Below, piece after piece: positions 32,607-41,271 of a stretch of 64,000 nt of DNA (positions are counted from its first letter, which is position 1; each line of letters begins with the position of its first letter). This stretch comes from JAADJA01 sp963840975. GTDB lineage: Bacteria; Bacteroidota; Bacteroidia; Bacteroidales; JAADJA01. The notes under the pieces are model-generated. The model did no database searches, was not told the origin of the DNA, and saw only the letters and a program-made list of their open reading frames with translations. The position numbers and the translations under genes were made by a program. The stretch is taken from contig CAWJBC010000017.1 in assembly GCA_963840975.1 (NCBI GenBank), positions 62,001 to 126,000 on the forward strand, written 5' to 3'.

Positions 32607-33830
32607 ATGTCGGAACCAAAAAAACTCTTCCTGCTCGATGCAATGGCACTGATTTACCGGGCATATTTTGCTTTCAGCAAAAATCCCAGGATCAACTCAA
32701 AAGGGTTGAACACCTCGGCAGTACTTGGATTTGCCAATACACTTTACGATGTCCTGAAAAATGAAAAGCCTACCCATATCGGCGTTGCCTTTGATACGAT
32801 AGCTCCCACTGCGAGGCATATAGATTTTGCTGAATACAAGGCGACCAGAGAAAAAATGCCGGAAGACCTCTCCATTTCAATTCCTTATATTAAAAAGCTG
32901 ATCGAAGCTTTTAACATCCCTGTCATTTACATGGATGGTTACGAAGCCGATGATGTGATCGGTACATTGGCTAAACAGGCTGAAGAAAACGGATTTATTA
33001 CCTATATGATGACACCGGATAAGGATTTTGGCCAGCTCGTTACCGAAAATACATTCATCTATAAACCGGCACGGATGGGTGATAAAGCAGAAATTATGGG
33101 GATTAAAGAAGTTTGTGAAAAATTCAGCATTCAGCGCCCCGAACAGGTGATTGACATACTCGGGCTCTGGGGTGATGCTTCCGACAATATTCCCGGCATT
33201 CCAGGAATTGGTGAAAAACGAGCCAAAGAATTGATAGCCGAATTCGGTAGCCTCGAAAATGTGCTGAATAATGCGGATAAGCTCAAAGGAAAGATGAAGG
33301 AAAATGTTGAAGCTTACAGGGAACAGGGTTTGCAGTCCAAATCACTGGCAACCATTATACTTGACGTCCCCATTGAGTTCAATGACGAACAACTTAAAAT
33401 TTCGGAACCCGACCGGCAAGCCCTGAAAGAATTACTGGATGAACTTGAATTCAGAACCTTTGCTAAACGTGTGTTTACCGATCTTTCGATAAAAGATTCC
33501 GCTTCAGAAACCGTTCAGGGCGAATTGTTCGCTGCATCAGAAGAACCGCTTGAAAACACCACCGTTGCAAACATTAAAAACATTACAAACACCCCACATG
33601 AGTATTCACTCATTAACTCACCTCAAAAAAGAAAGGAACTGCTGGAAAAATTGCAGCAATGCACTATCTTTTGTTTTGACACTGAAACCACCGGAATTGA
33701 CCCACAAAATGCGGAATTGGTTGGGATGTCGTTTGCATTGAAGCCGGGTGAAGCATTTTTCATTTCCCTGCCTGAAAATTACAACGAATGCCGCGAAATT
33801 GTTCATGAATTCAGGTCCGTTTTTGAAAAT
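32607..33830 (+). CDS. polA: DNA polymerase I, N-terminal part (5' nuclease and start of the 3'-5' exonuclease), frameshifted
   Basis: Reads MSEPKKLFLLDAMALIYRAY and continues for 408 residues. Residues about 5-300 are the 5' nuclease domain (GYEADDVIGTLAKQAEE, MTPDKDFGQLV, DASDNIPGIPGIGEKRA, the last a helix-hairpin-helix DNA-binding turn). The 3'-5' exonuclease domain begins with FCFDTETTGIDPQ, which has the Asp-x-Glu pair of a proofreading site. The frame then runs on to FENSFYR and a stop at 33845, while the next frame carries PSIGKIGQNIKYD in continuation. One extra T at 33830-33831 explains the break. The start was set at the first ATG, after a -7 box at 32564. Confidence 0.88.
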
Positions 33831-33831
33831 T

Positions 33832-35397
33832 CCTTCTATCGGTAAAATCGGGCAAAATATTAAGTATGACATTTCAATGCTGAAATGGTACGATGTGGAG
33901 GTGAAGGGTAAACTTTTCGATACCATGTTAGCGCATTACCTGCTGCAACCCGATATGAGGCACAATATGGACGTGCTGGCAGAAAATTACCTGAATTATC
34001 AAACCGTCAAATATGACGAACTAACTGAAAGAGACAGGAACAAACAGTTATCAATGAGGCAGGTTCAGCAAACTAAAATTAATGAGCTTGTTGATTATGC
34101 CTGCGAAGATGCTGATGTTACTTTACAGCTAAAAAATATTTTTGAACCTAAACTGGAAGAAACCAGAACCCTTGACCTGTTTGAAAAAATTGAAGTTCCG
34201 CTGGTGCCGGTGTTAGCTTCGATGGAAGCAGAAGGCGTAAAACTAGATATTCCCACATTAAATGATTACTCCATTCAGCTTGAGAAAGAAATTCTGGAAC
34301 TGGAAAAGGAAATTCATGAGCAGGCAGGGCAAAAGTTTAATATAGCATCTCCAAAACAGATGGGAGAAATTTTGTTTGAGAAATTAAATATATCCGAAAA
34401 CCCAAAAAAGACAAAGACCAAACAATATTCAACGGCTGAAGATGTATTGCAAAAACTCCTCAACAAACATCCTATCATCCAGAATATTCTTGATTACCGT
34501 TCCCTTACCAAGCTGAAATCAACTTATGTTGATACTTTGCCCAACATGGTCAATCCGCGTACCGGCAGGATTCACACTTCATACAACCAGGCGGTGGCTG
34601 CAACCGGCAGGTTAAGTTCCGACAAACCCAACCTTCAAAACATCCCCATCAGAACCGAAAGGGGAAGAGAGATCAGGAAAGCATTTATTCCAAGAAATGA
34701 TAAATACACATTACTTTCTGCTGATTATTCCCAAATCGAACTTCGCATTATTGCCGAATTAAGCGGGGATGAAGGAATGATTGAAGCTTTTCACCAGGGT
34801 CTCGACATACATACAGCTACAGCTTCAAAAGTCTATAGTGTTTCGCTTGAGGAAGTTACCAATGATCAGCGCAGGAATGCCAAAATGGTAAATTTTGGGA
34901 TCGTTTACGGTATTTCTGCATTCGGTCTCTCCGAAAGACTGAATATTCCAAGAAGTGAAGCAAAACATATCATTGATCAGTATTTCGAAAAGTATCCCGG
35001 CATCAAAACTTATATGAACAAAACCATTCTTGGTGCGAGAGAAAACGGTTATGTTGAAACCATCATGGGACGAAGGCGGTACCTCCGGGATATTAATTCA
35101 GCAAATGCCGTTGTGCGTGGTTTCGCTGAGCGAAATGCTATCAATGCACCTATCCAGGGTTCGTCAGCCGACATGATCAAAATAGCAATGATCAATATTT
35201 ACAATGCGCTCACAGAGCAGGGTTTTAAATCAAAAATGATCCTTCAGGTGCACGACGAATTGATCTTTGATGTTTATAAGGATGAATTAGAAAATCTTAA
35301 GCCTCTCGTCCACGAACTTATGCGAACGGCGATTCCAATGAAAGTTCCGGTTTTAGTCGAAATGAATACGGGAGCGAACTGGTTGGAGGCGCATTAA
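33832..35397 (+). CDS. polA: DNA polymerase I, C-terminal part (rest of the exonuclease and polymerase domain)
   Basis: Continues the preceding polA segment in a different frame after an apparent single-base insertion. It completes the exonuclease domain (GQNIKYDISMLKWYDVEV, and YACEDADVTLQL with the Tyr-x-x-x-Asp of motif III). The family A polymerase follows: motif A LLSADYSQIELRIIAELSG, motif B RRNAKMVNFGIVYGISAFGL and motif C QVHDELIFDVY, all intact. It synthesises DNA in repair and Okazaki fragment processing. Joined with the N-terminal part, the enzyme would be about 929 residues, a normal length. No start codon or ribosome site belongs to this piece, so it is not an independent gene. 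Confidence 0.88.
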   Translation, partial: PSIGKIGQNIKYDISMLKWYDVEVKGKLFDTMLAHYLLQPDMRHNMDVLAENYLNYQTVKYDELTERDRNKQLSMRQVQQTKINELVDYACEDADVTLQLKNIFEPKLEETRTLDLFEKIEVPLVPVLASMEAEGVKLDIPTLNDYSIQLEKEILELEKEIHEQAGQKFNIASPKQMGEILFEKLNISENPKKTKTKQYSTAEDVLQKLLNKHPIIQNILDYRSLTKLKSTYVDTLPNMVNPRTGRIHTSYNQAVAATGRLSSDKPNLQNIPIRTERGREIRKAFIPRNDKYTLLSADYSQIELRIIAELSGDEGMIEAFHQGLDIHTATASKVYSVSLEEVTNDQRRNAKMVNFGIVYGISAFGLSERLNIPRSEAKHIIDQYFEKYPGIKTYMNKTILGARENGYVETIMGRRRYLRDINSANAVVRGFAERNAINAPIQGSSADMIKIAMINIYNALTEQGFKSKMILQVHDELIFDVYKDELENLKPLVHELMRTAIPMKVPVLVEMNTGANWLEAH

Positions 35398-35426
35398 AAG
35401 AAATCTAATACAAACGGTTTTGAACA

Positions 35427-36089
35427 CTATTTAAGAAAGGCTTCGGCAAATTTTAAATCCCCGGGTCTGGTAATTTTGATATTTTCAGGATTGCCTTCAA
35501 CAAGATGAATTTTGATTCCCAATGCTTCAACCACTGAGGCATCATCAGTGAATTCTTCTCTATAATCCTGTTCGTATGCTTTTTTAATCATATCCGAATG
35601 AAAACACTGTGGAGTTTGGATCAACCGGTAATGGTCTCTGTTAACAAGTTCAGAGTGTTCCTTCACAACTTTACGCATTGTTTCGTTTATAGGCACCGCC
35701 GGAATAGCGTTTCCTTCTGCTTCGGCATTCTTGAAAACCCTTTGTAATGTATGAATGCTTACCAAAGGTCTCACTCCGTCATGAATTGCGACAAGACCAG
35801 GTTCATCCACCTGTTCCAGTCCATTTTTAACGGAATGAAACCGGGTCAATCCTCCTTCTACCACCTGATGCGGAATGGTGAAATCGTTTTTTTTTGTTAT
35901 TGATTTCCAGTAATCAATATAAGGTTCAGGAAGAACAAGAATAATCGGAATTCCTTTAATGAAGTTATTAAATGCCAGTATAGTGTGGAACAGAACAGGT
36001 TTACCCATAATGTTCAGAAATTGCTTTGGAATATTGGCAAGCATTCTGGTACCTGTTCCACCCGCCACAATTATCACGAACTTTTTCAT
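35427..36089 (-). CDS. ispD: 2-C-methyl-D-erythritol 4-phosphate cytidylyltransferase
   Basis: A 220-residue enzyme of the non-mevalonate isoprenoid pathway. It transfers CMP from CTP to 2-C-methyl-D-erythritol 4-phosphate. The nucleotide-binding loop IIVAGGTGTRMLANIPKQFL is at the N-terminus. AIHDGVRPLVSIHTLQRVF and VPINETMRKVV follow, with RDHYRLIQTPQCFHSDMIKK and a C-terminal TDDASVVEALG, the usual IspD order. It is preceded by a terminator that separates it from queA on the same strand; the short gap (47 bases) leaves little room for a promoter of its own. Confidence 0.9.
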   Translation of the reverse strand: MKKFVIIVAGGTGTRMLANIPKQFLNIMGKPVLFHTILAFNNFIKGIPIILVLPEPYIDYWKSITKKNDFTIPHQVVEGGLTRFHSVKNGLEQVDEPGLVAIHDGVRPLVSIHTLQRVFKNAEAEGNAIPAVPINETMRKVVKEHSELVNRDHYRLIQTPQCFHSDMIKKAYEQDYREEFTDDASVVEALGIKIHLVEGNPENIKITRPGDLKFAEAFLK

Positions 36090-36106
36090 TGATTATCTGA
36101 ACAAAA

Positions 36107-36127
36107 AACCCCTCAATCGGAGGGGTT
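36107..36127 (-). terminator. Intrinsic terminator between queA and ispD
   Basis: AACCCCTC, a 5-base loop and GAGGGGTT form a perfect 8-bp stem just after the queA stop. On the minus strand the stem is followed by a run of T (TTTTTTG), as in a Rho-independent terminator. Some readthrough would be needed if ispD depends on the queA promoter. Confidence 0.8.
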
Positions 36128-36135
36128 GGTACGGT

Positions 36136-37185
36136 TTATAAAATCAACATGGCATCGCCATAAGTAAAGAAGTTGTACTTTTCAGCAATGGCTTCTTTAT
36201 AGGCTTTCATCAGTAAATCGTAATCAGCAAATGCAGCAACCATCATCATTACCGAAGACATTGGCAAATGGAGGTTGGTCACCATTGCATCTGCCACACT
36301 GAAATCGTAGGGAGGAAAAATAAATTTATTTGTCCAGCCTTTATAGGGTTTTACCATACCTGTAATAGAAACAGCCGTTTCAATGGCTTTCATCGAAGTA
36401 GTTCCAATAGCACAGACTTTTTTCTTTGCTAACTTTGTTTTATTGATAATAGCTGCCTGAGATTCCTCCAGGATCATCTCTTCCGAGTCCATTTTGTGCT
36501 TGGTCAGATCTTCCACTTCAATATCCCTGAAATTTCCAAGTCCGGCATGTAGTGTAATTTCTGCAAAGTTCACTCCTTTTATCTCAAGTCGCTTCATCAA
36601 TTCACGGCTAAAATGAAACCCTGCGGTGGGAGCAGCAACAGCGCCTTCATGCTTGGCATAAATGGTTTGGTATCTCTCCTCATCCTCTTTGCTCACCTCC
36701 CGTTTATGAATTTTGGGTAAGGGTGTTTCGCCCAATCCCTGCAAAATTTTTCTGAATTCTTCGTAAGAGCCATCGAATAAAAACCGGAGTGTTCTTCCGC
36801 GGGAGGTTGTATTATCAATCACCTCTGCCACCAATTCACTCTCTTCGCCGAAGTATAGCTTGTTTCCGATTCTGATCTTCCTTGCCGGGTCAACAAGAAC
36901 ATCCCACAATAAACTATCTCTGTTCAGTTCACGAAGAAGGAAAACTTCTATCCGAGCCCCGGTTTTTTCTTTTTCTCCGTACAATCGTGCCGGAAAAACT
37001 TTAGTGTTGTTGATGACAAAAACATCGCCATCGCCAAAATAATTCAGAATATCCTTGAAAGTTTTATGTTCAATTACCTGGCTTGCTCGGTTCAAAACAA
37101 TTAACCTTGACTCATCACGATTTTGAGGGGGATGATCGGCAATTAGCTCAGGTGGCAAATAAAACTTGAATTGAGATAATTTCAT
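36136..37185 (-). CDS. queA: S-adenosylmethionine:tRNA ribosyltransferase-isomerase
   Basis: A 349-residue enzyme that moves the ribosyl part of S-adenosylmethionine onto 7-aminomethyl-7-deazaguanine at tRNA position 34, making epoxyqueuosine. Typical motifs are LSQFKFYLPPELIADHPPQN at the start, GDVFVINNTKVFPARLYG, KHEGAVAAPTAGFHFSREL, EITLHAGLGNFRDIEVED and VTNLHLPMSSVMMMVAAF. The ATG at 37185 is preferred over a TTG two codons upstream. A minus-strand -7 box at 37229-37236 gives a leader of about 40 bases. In many relatives queA follows truB; here it sits with ispD instead. Confidence 0.93.
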   Translation of the reverse strand: MKLSQFKFYLPPELIADHPPQNRDESRLIVLNRASQVIEHKTFKDILNYFGDGDVFVINNTKVFPARLYGEKEKTGARIEVFLLRELNRDSLLWDVLVDPARKIRIGNKLYFGEESELVAEVIDNTTSRGRTLRFLFDGSYEEFRKILQGLGETPLPKIHKREVSKEDEERYQTIYAKHEGAVAAPTAGFHFSRELMKRLEIKGVNFAEITLHAGLGNFRDIEVEDLTKHKMDSEEMILEESQAAIINKTKLAKKKVCAIGTTSMKAIETAVSITGMVKPYKGWTNKFIFPPYDFSVADAMVTNLHLPMSSVMMMVAAFADYDLLMKAYKEAIAEKYNFFTYGDAMLIL

Positions 37186-37228
37186 AATCAATAAACAATT
37201 AATTCATTTGCTTGCCAAAAAAGGGGTG

Positions 37229-37236
37229 CAAAGATA
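37229..37236 (-). promoter_or_regulatory. -7 promoter box for queA
   Basis: TATCTTTG followed by CACC on the minus strand, 43 bases upstream of the queA ATG. The 37192-37468 gap holds nothing else recognisable. Confidence 0.5.
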
Positions 37237-37468
37237 GGTCAGGAATATAGAAAAGTCAATGTTTTATTTATATTTTTTTACAAAGGGTCATTTTAAATTA
37301 TTTCAAACAGGTTAAATTAATCCTTTTCGCGGGTTTTTTATGATCTTGGAATAATTTCAAGGTCATTAGGATTAAAGTAAAAAGAAAGGCAGGAATTTCA
37401 TTTATTAAAATGCCCGGCCATAATATTTGGGATCAAAAACAATTCTTATCCAACCTTTATAAAAACAA

Positions 37469-37488
37469 AGCCACCCTTGCGGGTGGCT
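37469..37488 (-). terminator. Terminator of the T9SS repeat gene
   Basis: AGCCACCC, a TTGC loop and GGGTGGCT give a perfect 8-bp GC-rich stem. On the minus strand it is followed by TTGTTTTTATA, and it lies 39 bases after the stop at 37528. Confidence 0.8.
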
Positions 37489-37527
37489 TAGCAAATCAAG
37501 GTAAGGTAATCTACATGGTAAGATGAT

Positions 37528-38667
37528 CTATTCAATCGAGAATTTTCCTGAATATAAACTACTACCCTGTAGTTCTACATAATATGAACCTCTTTCCAGG
37601 TTCATCGAATCTATTGAAATCTGATCTTTGTTTGTTTTACTTGAGCATATTAACAAACCATTGGCACTGTGAATACTTACATAATACGATTCATTGTAAG
37701 GATTGCTAAATTGCAGGGTTGCTTTATTTCCAAAGTCAGCAGGATGAATTGAAAAAGTCATCATGTCGCCAATTTCAATTTGGTTAAGTGTTACATTATT
37801 GCCGCTAAAAACAGTGTTAAAGCAATTCATCCACTCGTCGTTTTCTATTTTCTGAACTTTTACAGAAACGATATTCCCATCGGAATTATTTTCATATTCC
37901 GCTTTATAATTATCCATCCAGTTCTTTCCCCTTTTGTTCCATTCAGAAATAGTGTGGGATTGAAGTTTGTTCATTTTATTGTAAACAAAGGTTTCCTGGT
38001 TGATGTTTTTTGAATTTCCGCCTGAAATTTTACATTTGGTTTTTTCGGAGAGATTCCCGTTGAAATCGTAGTCGTAATTATAACTTACTGAGGTATTGTC
38101 CCACGATTTGTCATTCCATTCAGCCAGATTCTCGTTGACTAAAATATCATTTGAATTGTAGTAGTATTGATAGCGCAGGAAGTTCGACCATGCCTTTTCA
38201 GTATTGGCATCCTTATTCGAATATTTTTGAACGATCTTTTCTTTCAACTTACCATCTGAAGTATAAATTAATATCTCTTTGCTGGAATTAACATATTTTC
38301 CTTTAAAAATATTCTGATGCATGATTTGCAATAACTTCCCGTCACCATCATAAGAATACAATTTACGGTAATTATCTTCCCACTTCAGTTTAAGTTCATT
38401 CCAATACTGCTCAAATTCTTCTATAATTCGTCCATTGTCATAATAATAGGCTTTAAAGTTATAGTTCACCCATTGATCTTCTTTTTTTACCTGAATCATT
38501 TCGGAAGTAACAAGACCATCTTCAAATGAAGAAATGATGCGGTCAAAACTTTCCCAAACACTTGTTTTACTGTTCCACTGGCGGGTATAAGATGTGTCGT
38601 AGGTGATTTGGGCTGAAAGGTTTAATGTGACAACTAAAACGATTACTAATGTGCAGATTGACTTCAT
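37528..38667 (-). CDS. Secreted YD-like repeat protein with T9SS-like C-terminus
   Basis: About 379 residues. It has a signal peptide (MKSICTLVIVLVVTLNLSAQ). The body is a run of Tyr/Asp/Asn-rich repeats of about 40 residues, for example YNFKAYYYDNGRIIEEFEQY, NYRKLYSYDGDGKLLQIMHQ, KEILIYTSDGKLKEKIVQKY and YNYDYDFNGNLSEKTKCKIS, which resemble YD/RHS-type strands. The last 75 residues (ADFGNKATLQFSNPYNESYY, then GSYYVELQGSSLYSGKFSIE) look like a type A sorting domain lacking the standard P-N-P motif. The ATG at 38667 is preferred over an upstream GTG. A surface-exposed scaffold or adhesive role is inferred. A terminator follows. Confidence 0.65.
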   Translation of the reverse strand: MKSICTLVIVLVVTLNLSAQITYDTSYTRQWNSKTSVWESFDRIISSFEDGLVTSEMIQVKKEDQWVNYNFKAYYYDNGRIIEEFEQYWNELKLKWEDNYRKLYSYDGDGKLLQIMHQNIFKGKYVNSSKEILIYTSDGKLKEKIVQKYSNKDANTEKAWSNFLRYQYYYNSNDILVNENLAEWNDKSWDNTSVSYNYDYDFNGNLSEKTKCKISGGNSKNINQETFVYNKMNKLQSHTISEWNKRGKNWMDNYKAEYENNSDGNIVSVKVQKIENDEWMNCFNTVFSGNNVTLNQIEIGDMMTFSIHPADFGNKATLQFSNPYNESYYVSIHSANGLLICSSKTNKDQISIDSMNLERGSYYVELQGSSLYSGKFSIE

Positions 38668-38880
38668 TGCTTTAAAATTTAAATTATACACTCGATTTGC
38701 TGGTGTACAATTTTACTAACTCTATGCCATGAGGGTAGATCGCTGATTGTTAAGCCTTTATTCAAAACATTTTGAATTTTTCAAGTTTCTATTCGGGATT
38801 TGCATTCCCAAATTGAAAACCATTGCAAATATAAGAAAATATCTAAATTCAGAAATTGGTGAGTTTATTTGGCAAAATAA

Positions 38881-38915
38881 AAAAATGCCTCCATAATCAA
38901 TATGAAGGCATTTTT
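38881..38915 (-). terminator. Terminator of the BlaI-M56-MORN operon
   Basis: AAAAATGCCTCCATA pairs with TATGAAGGCATTTTT with one mismatch around a 5-base loop. The element lies 53 bases after the last gene of the operon (stop at 38968) and ends in T-rich sequence on the minus strand. Confidence 0.75.
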
Positions 38916-38967
38916 AAAAGATTGAAAGTTGAAATGTATCAACTCTTATCCTTTGTGATATTCATAC

Positions 38968-39399
38968 TCATTGTGAACCGGAGACTTCCTCGCCATATTG
39001 GTAAAAAGTTTTACGGATTGGTTTTCGCTTATCATCAAAAAACTTCCATTGACCATGCCAGTAATAATGGACATCTGTTGCTGTCCAATCCATTTTAGAC
39101 CAACCCTTTTGATCCAGTTTACCATTCTCATAATAATACTTTGCCCTGACCCTGTTTTTATAATAGCGCCATTTGAGTCTGATATTTCCGTTGGCATAAT
39201 AATGCCGGCATTTACCTGTTTCAAAGCCATCTTTGTAATGCTCCCGGCTCTCTACTTGTTTATTTTCAATATCAAAATAGGTTATCCAAATACCATCCTT
39301 TTTCCCATCTATATTAGTTGTGTTAATCTTTTTATGAAATAACTGTCCGCTTGAACCAGTAAATATCATAACAAATACTAACAGGTTAAGAATTTTCAT
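38968..39399 (-). CDS. Secreted MORN-variant repeat protein
   Basis: A 143-residue protein. It has a signal peptide (MKILNLLVFVMIFTGSSGQL). Four or five MORN-variant (YwqK-type) strands follow: GKKDGIWITYFDIENKQVES, REHYKDGFETGKCRHYYANG, NIRLKWRYYKNRVRAKYYYE, NGKLDQKGW and GQWKFFDDKRKPIRKTFYQY. Proteins of this type are often periplasmic or lipid-anchored accessory proteins of unknown role. It starts 12 bases after the M56/TonB gene and is the last gene of the BlaI operon, so it is probably under the same control. Confidence 0.7.
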   Translation of the reverse strand: MKILNLLVFVMIFTGSSGQLFHKKINTTNIDGKKDGIWITYFDIENKQVESREHYKDGFETGKCRHYYANGNIRLKWRYYKNRVRAKYYYENGKLDQKGWSKMDWTATDVHYYWHGQWKFFDDKRKPIRKTFYQYGEEVSGSQ

Positions 39400-39410
39400 T
39401 CTAACTGAAT

Positions 39411-40745
39411 TTATTTTTTCTCCGGTGAAGGTGGAGGTATGATTTCTTTTGACTCCTCTCCAGTCTTCGCCTTTTTTTCACCATCACCAAGTGCGAAATG
39501 TATCGGCATATTAAACTGCACCCTGACAGGTTGACCGCGCTGTATACCCGGATTCCACTTCGGCATCATCGAAATCACCCGAACAGCTTCTTCATCGCAA
39601 CCGCCGCCTATACCCCGTAAGATTTTGACATTACTGACTGCTCCATCTTTTTCAACGATAAAAGTCACAAATACTCTGCCCTGGATACCTTCCTGCCGGG
39701 CTTTAGGCGGGTATGTTATGTTTTCGATCATATACTTATTTCTGGCTTCTTCTCCTCCCGGAAAGGAAGGCATCTTTTCAACAACTGTAAACACGACATC
39801 TTCTTTTTCATCAATTTTTGTTGTTGCTTTTTCCTTGCTTACTGGTGCATCCTTTTGGGGTTCCTGGGCAATTACTTTTCCTGAAAAGGTGATGGAAAAT
39901 ACCACTGAAATGATTATTGCCAGTGGTAAGATTAGTCCCATTTTCAGAAATGTTAGCTGGTTTGTTTTTGATTTTGACATCATAATAAGCCTCCTTTTAA
40001 TTAATGAATGATTAAAGTTATTTGTGAGATAATTGAATTGAACTCCGAATGTTTGATCTAACAGCATTTGCTGATAATCAGTTTTGTTGAATCCCTTTGA
40101 TAAAACCCCCTGATCAGCCAGATATTCATGTAGACATTTAACCCTGTGCTTATATAACCAAACGAAGGGATTGAACCATTGGATAATAGTCAGAATCTCC
40201 AATAAGATAAGATCAATGGAGTGTTTTTGTTGAATATGCACCCGCTCATGTGCAATGATTCTTTCAATCTGGGCTTTATCCGTTATATTATCGCCTATGA
40301 AAATGAAATTAAAAAATGAAAATGGCGAATAGACCTTTTTGGTGCACACAATTTTTAAGTTTCCAATTCTTCTTATCTCAACCGGCAGGATCATTAATCC
40401 TAACCTTAAGAGTTGGAACAAAAACCGCAATATAAAAAATCCGGTCCCGGCAAGATAAATCAACCACCACAATTGATTTAAGTTTTGATTGGTGTAAATT
40501 GATTCAGCAATATGATCGGGAGTTACGACTATGGTTTCGAGCATATAAACGTAATTGGTTGAAAGGGACTCCCCGGTCAAACGGAAATTGAAAAGTGGTA
40601 AAATAATGGAAATAACTACAGTTAAAACAAGGTAAATACGGCTCATTTTAAAGGATGTGTCGTTGCGCATGAACGACCAGAAAATGATGTAAAGTATTGC
40701 CAGGTTAATCCCTGATTGAAATAAATACTGCAACAGACTATTCAT
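39411..40745 (-). CDS. BlaR1/M56 family metallopeptidase with C-terminal TonB domain
   Basis: About 444 residues. Membrane segments near residues 10-26 and 36-54, another near 85-110, and one near 270-290 frame a cytoplasmic M56 protease loop with the zinc motif IIAHERVHIQQKHSIDLILL (HExxH form: HERVH) and the downstream ECLHEYLADQG-like helix. The C-terminal part is periplasmic: GRVFVTFIVEKDGAVSNVKI and GCDEEAVRVISMMPKW are the TonB C-terminal fold, preceded by FPGGEEARNKYM. In BlaR1/MecR1 systems the protease cleaves the BlaI repressor on sensing a beta-lactam. The TonB-ended version is common in Bacteroidota, where the inducer is usually unknown. The start overlaps the blaI-like gene by 8 bases. 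Confidence 0.85.
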   Translation of the reverse strand: MNSLLQYLFQSGINLAILYIIFWSFMRNDTSFKMSRIYLVLTVVISIILPLFNFRLTGESLSTNYVYMLETIVVTPDHIAESIYTNQNLNQLWWLIYLAGTGFFILRFLFQLLRLGLMILPVEIRRIGNLKIVCTKKVYSPFSFFNFIFIGDNITDKAQIERIIAHERVHIQQKHSIDLILLEILTIIQWFNPFVWLYKHRVKCLHEYLADQGVLSKGFNKTDYQQMLLDQTFGVQFNYLTNNFNHSLIKRRLIMMSKSKTNQLTFLKMGLILPLAIIISVVFSITFSGKVIAQEPQKDAPVSKEKATTKIDEKEDVVFTVVEKMPSFPGGEEARNKYMIENITYPPKARQEGIQGRVFVTFIVEKDGAVSNVKILRGIGGGCDEEAVRVISMMPKWNPGIQRGQPVRVQFNMPIHFALGDGEKKAKTGEESKEIIPPPSPEKK

Positions 40746-41124
40746 TGTTTTCAGATTTTTGTTTTTCAATTTCCTCCTCCATCAGATTCTTGATTTCTTC
40801 CAAGTCCTGTATGCTCAGATTTTTATCGTTTGCAAGGAAAGAAACCAGCGACTGATAAGAATTACTAAAATAATTTTTCATTATCCCCTTAAAGAAACTA
40901 CTGGTATAGTCCTTTTTTGAAAAGAGTGGATAATATTCGTGTGATTTACCATAAGCTGTGTGACCAACACATTCTTTCTTTTCGAGAATTCGAATTATAG
41001 TAGAAATGGTGTTATAAGCCGGTTTTGGATTTGGGAAATGCTCAAGAACATCATTAACGAATCCTTTTTCAATTTTCCATAAAACCTGCATTACCTGCTC
41101 CTCAGCTTTAGTAAGATCTTTCAT
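40738..41124 (-). CDS. BlaI/MecI/CopY-type transcriptional repressor
   Basis: A 128-residue repressor. The N-terminal winged helix (LTKAEEQVMQVLWKIEKGFV then NDVLEHFPNPKPAYNTISTI) contains the typical recognition helix with KPAYNTIST and the wing EKKECVGHTAYGKSHEYYPL. The C-terminal part is a dimerisation helix (FFKGIMKNYFSNSYQSLVSF, DLEEIKNLMEEEIEKQ). It is expected to be cleaved by the M56 protease encoded next, which relieves repression. A nested palindrome at 41138-41167, just upstream, is the likely operator. No beta-lactamase or penicillin-binding protein gene is near. Confidence 0.9.
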   Translation of the reverse strand: MKDLTKAEEQVMQVLWKIEKGFVNDVLEHFPNPKPAYNTISTIIRILEKKECVGHTAYGKSHEYYPLFSKKDYTSSFFKGIMKNYFSNSYQSLVSFLANDKNLSIQDLEEIKNLMEEEIEKQKSENNE

Positions 41125-41137
41125 CGTTGAACTATTT

Positions 41138-41167
41138 ATTTAGTTTATTAACTAAATATTTAGTTAA
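41138..41167 (-). promoter_or_regulatory. Nested palindromic operator upstream of the BlaI-like gene
   Basis: TTAACTAAATATTTAGTTAA (41148-41167) is a perfect 20-bp palindrome. It overlaps ATTTAGTT-tatt-AACTAAAT (41138-41157), so the half-site AACTAAAT occurs in both orientations three times. The position 14-43 bases before the ATG is where a BlaI-family repressor would autoregulate. The site differs from the staphylococcal TACA/TGTA type. Confidence 0.65.
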
Positions 41168-41234
41168 TTATTGTAAAAAAAAATTATTTTCTCAAATAAT
41201 TTTTTCTTTTAGCGCTTTCTACCAATAATATGGG

Positions 41235-41266
41235 GTCTGAACCTGAATATTAATACAGGTTCAGAC
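41235..41266 (-). terminator. GC-containing hairpin after the efflux operon
   Basis: GTCTGAACCTG and CAGGTTCAGAC form a perfect 11-bp stem with a 10-base AT loop, 5 bases after the stop of the HlyD-like gene. There is no T-run on the minus strand, so it may be a 3' stabilising hairpin or a Rho-assisted terminator. Confidence 0.5.
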
Positions 41267-41271
41267 TCTGA

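Noticed and set aside
39411..41124. Beta-lactam resistance operon
   Set aside because: The BlaI and M56 genes are present, but no beta-lactamase or penicillin-binding protein lies near them, so resistance cannot be claimed.
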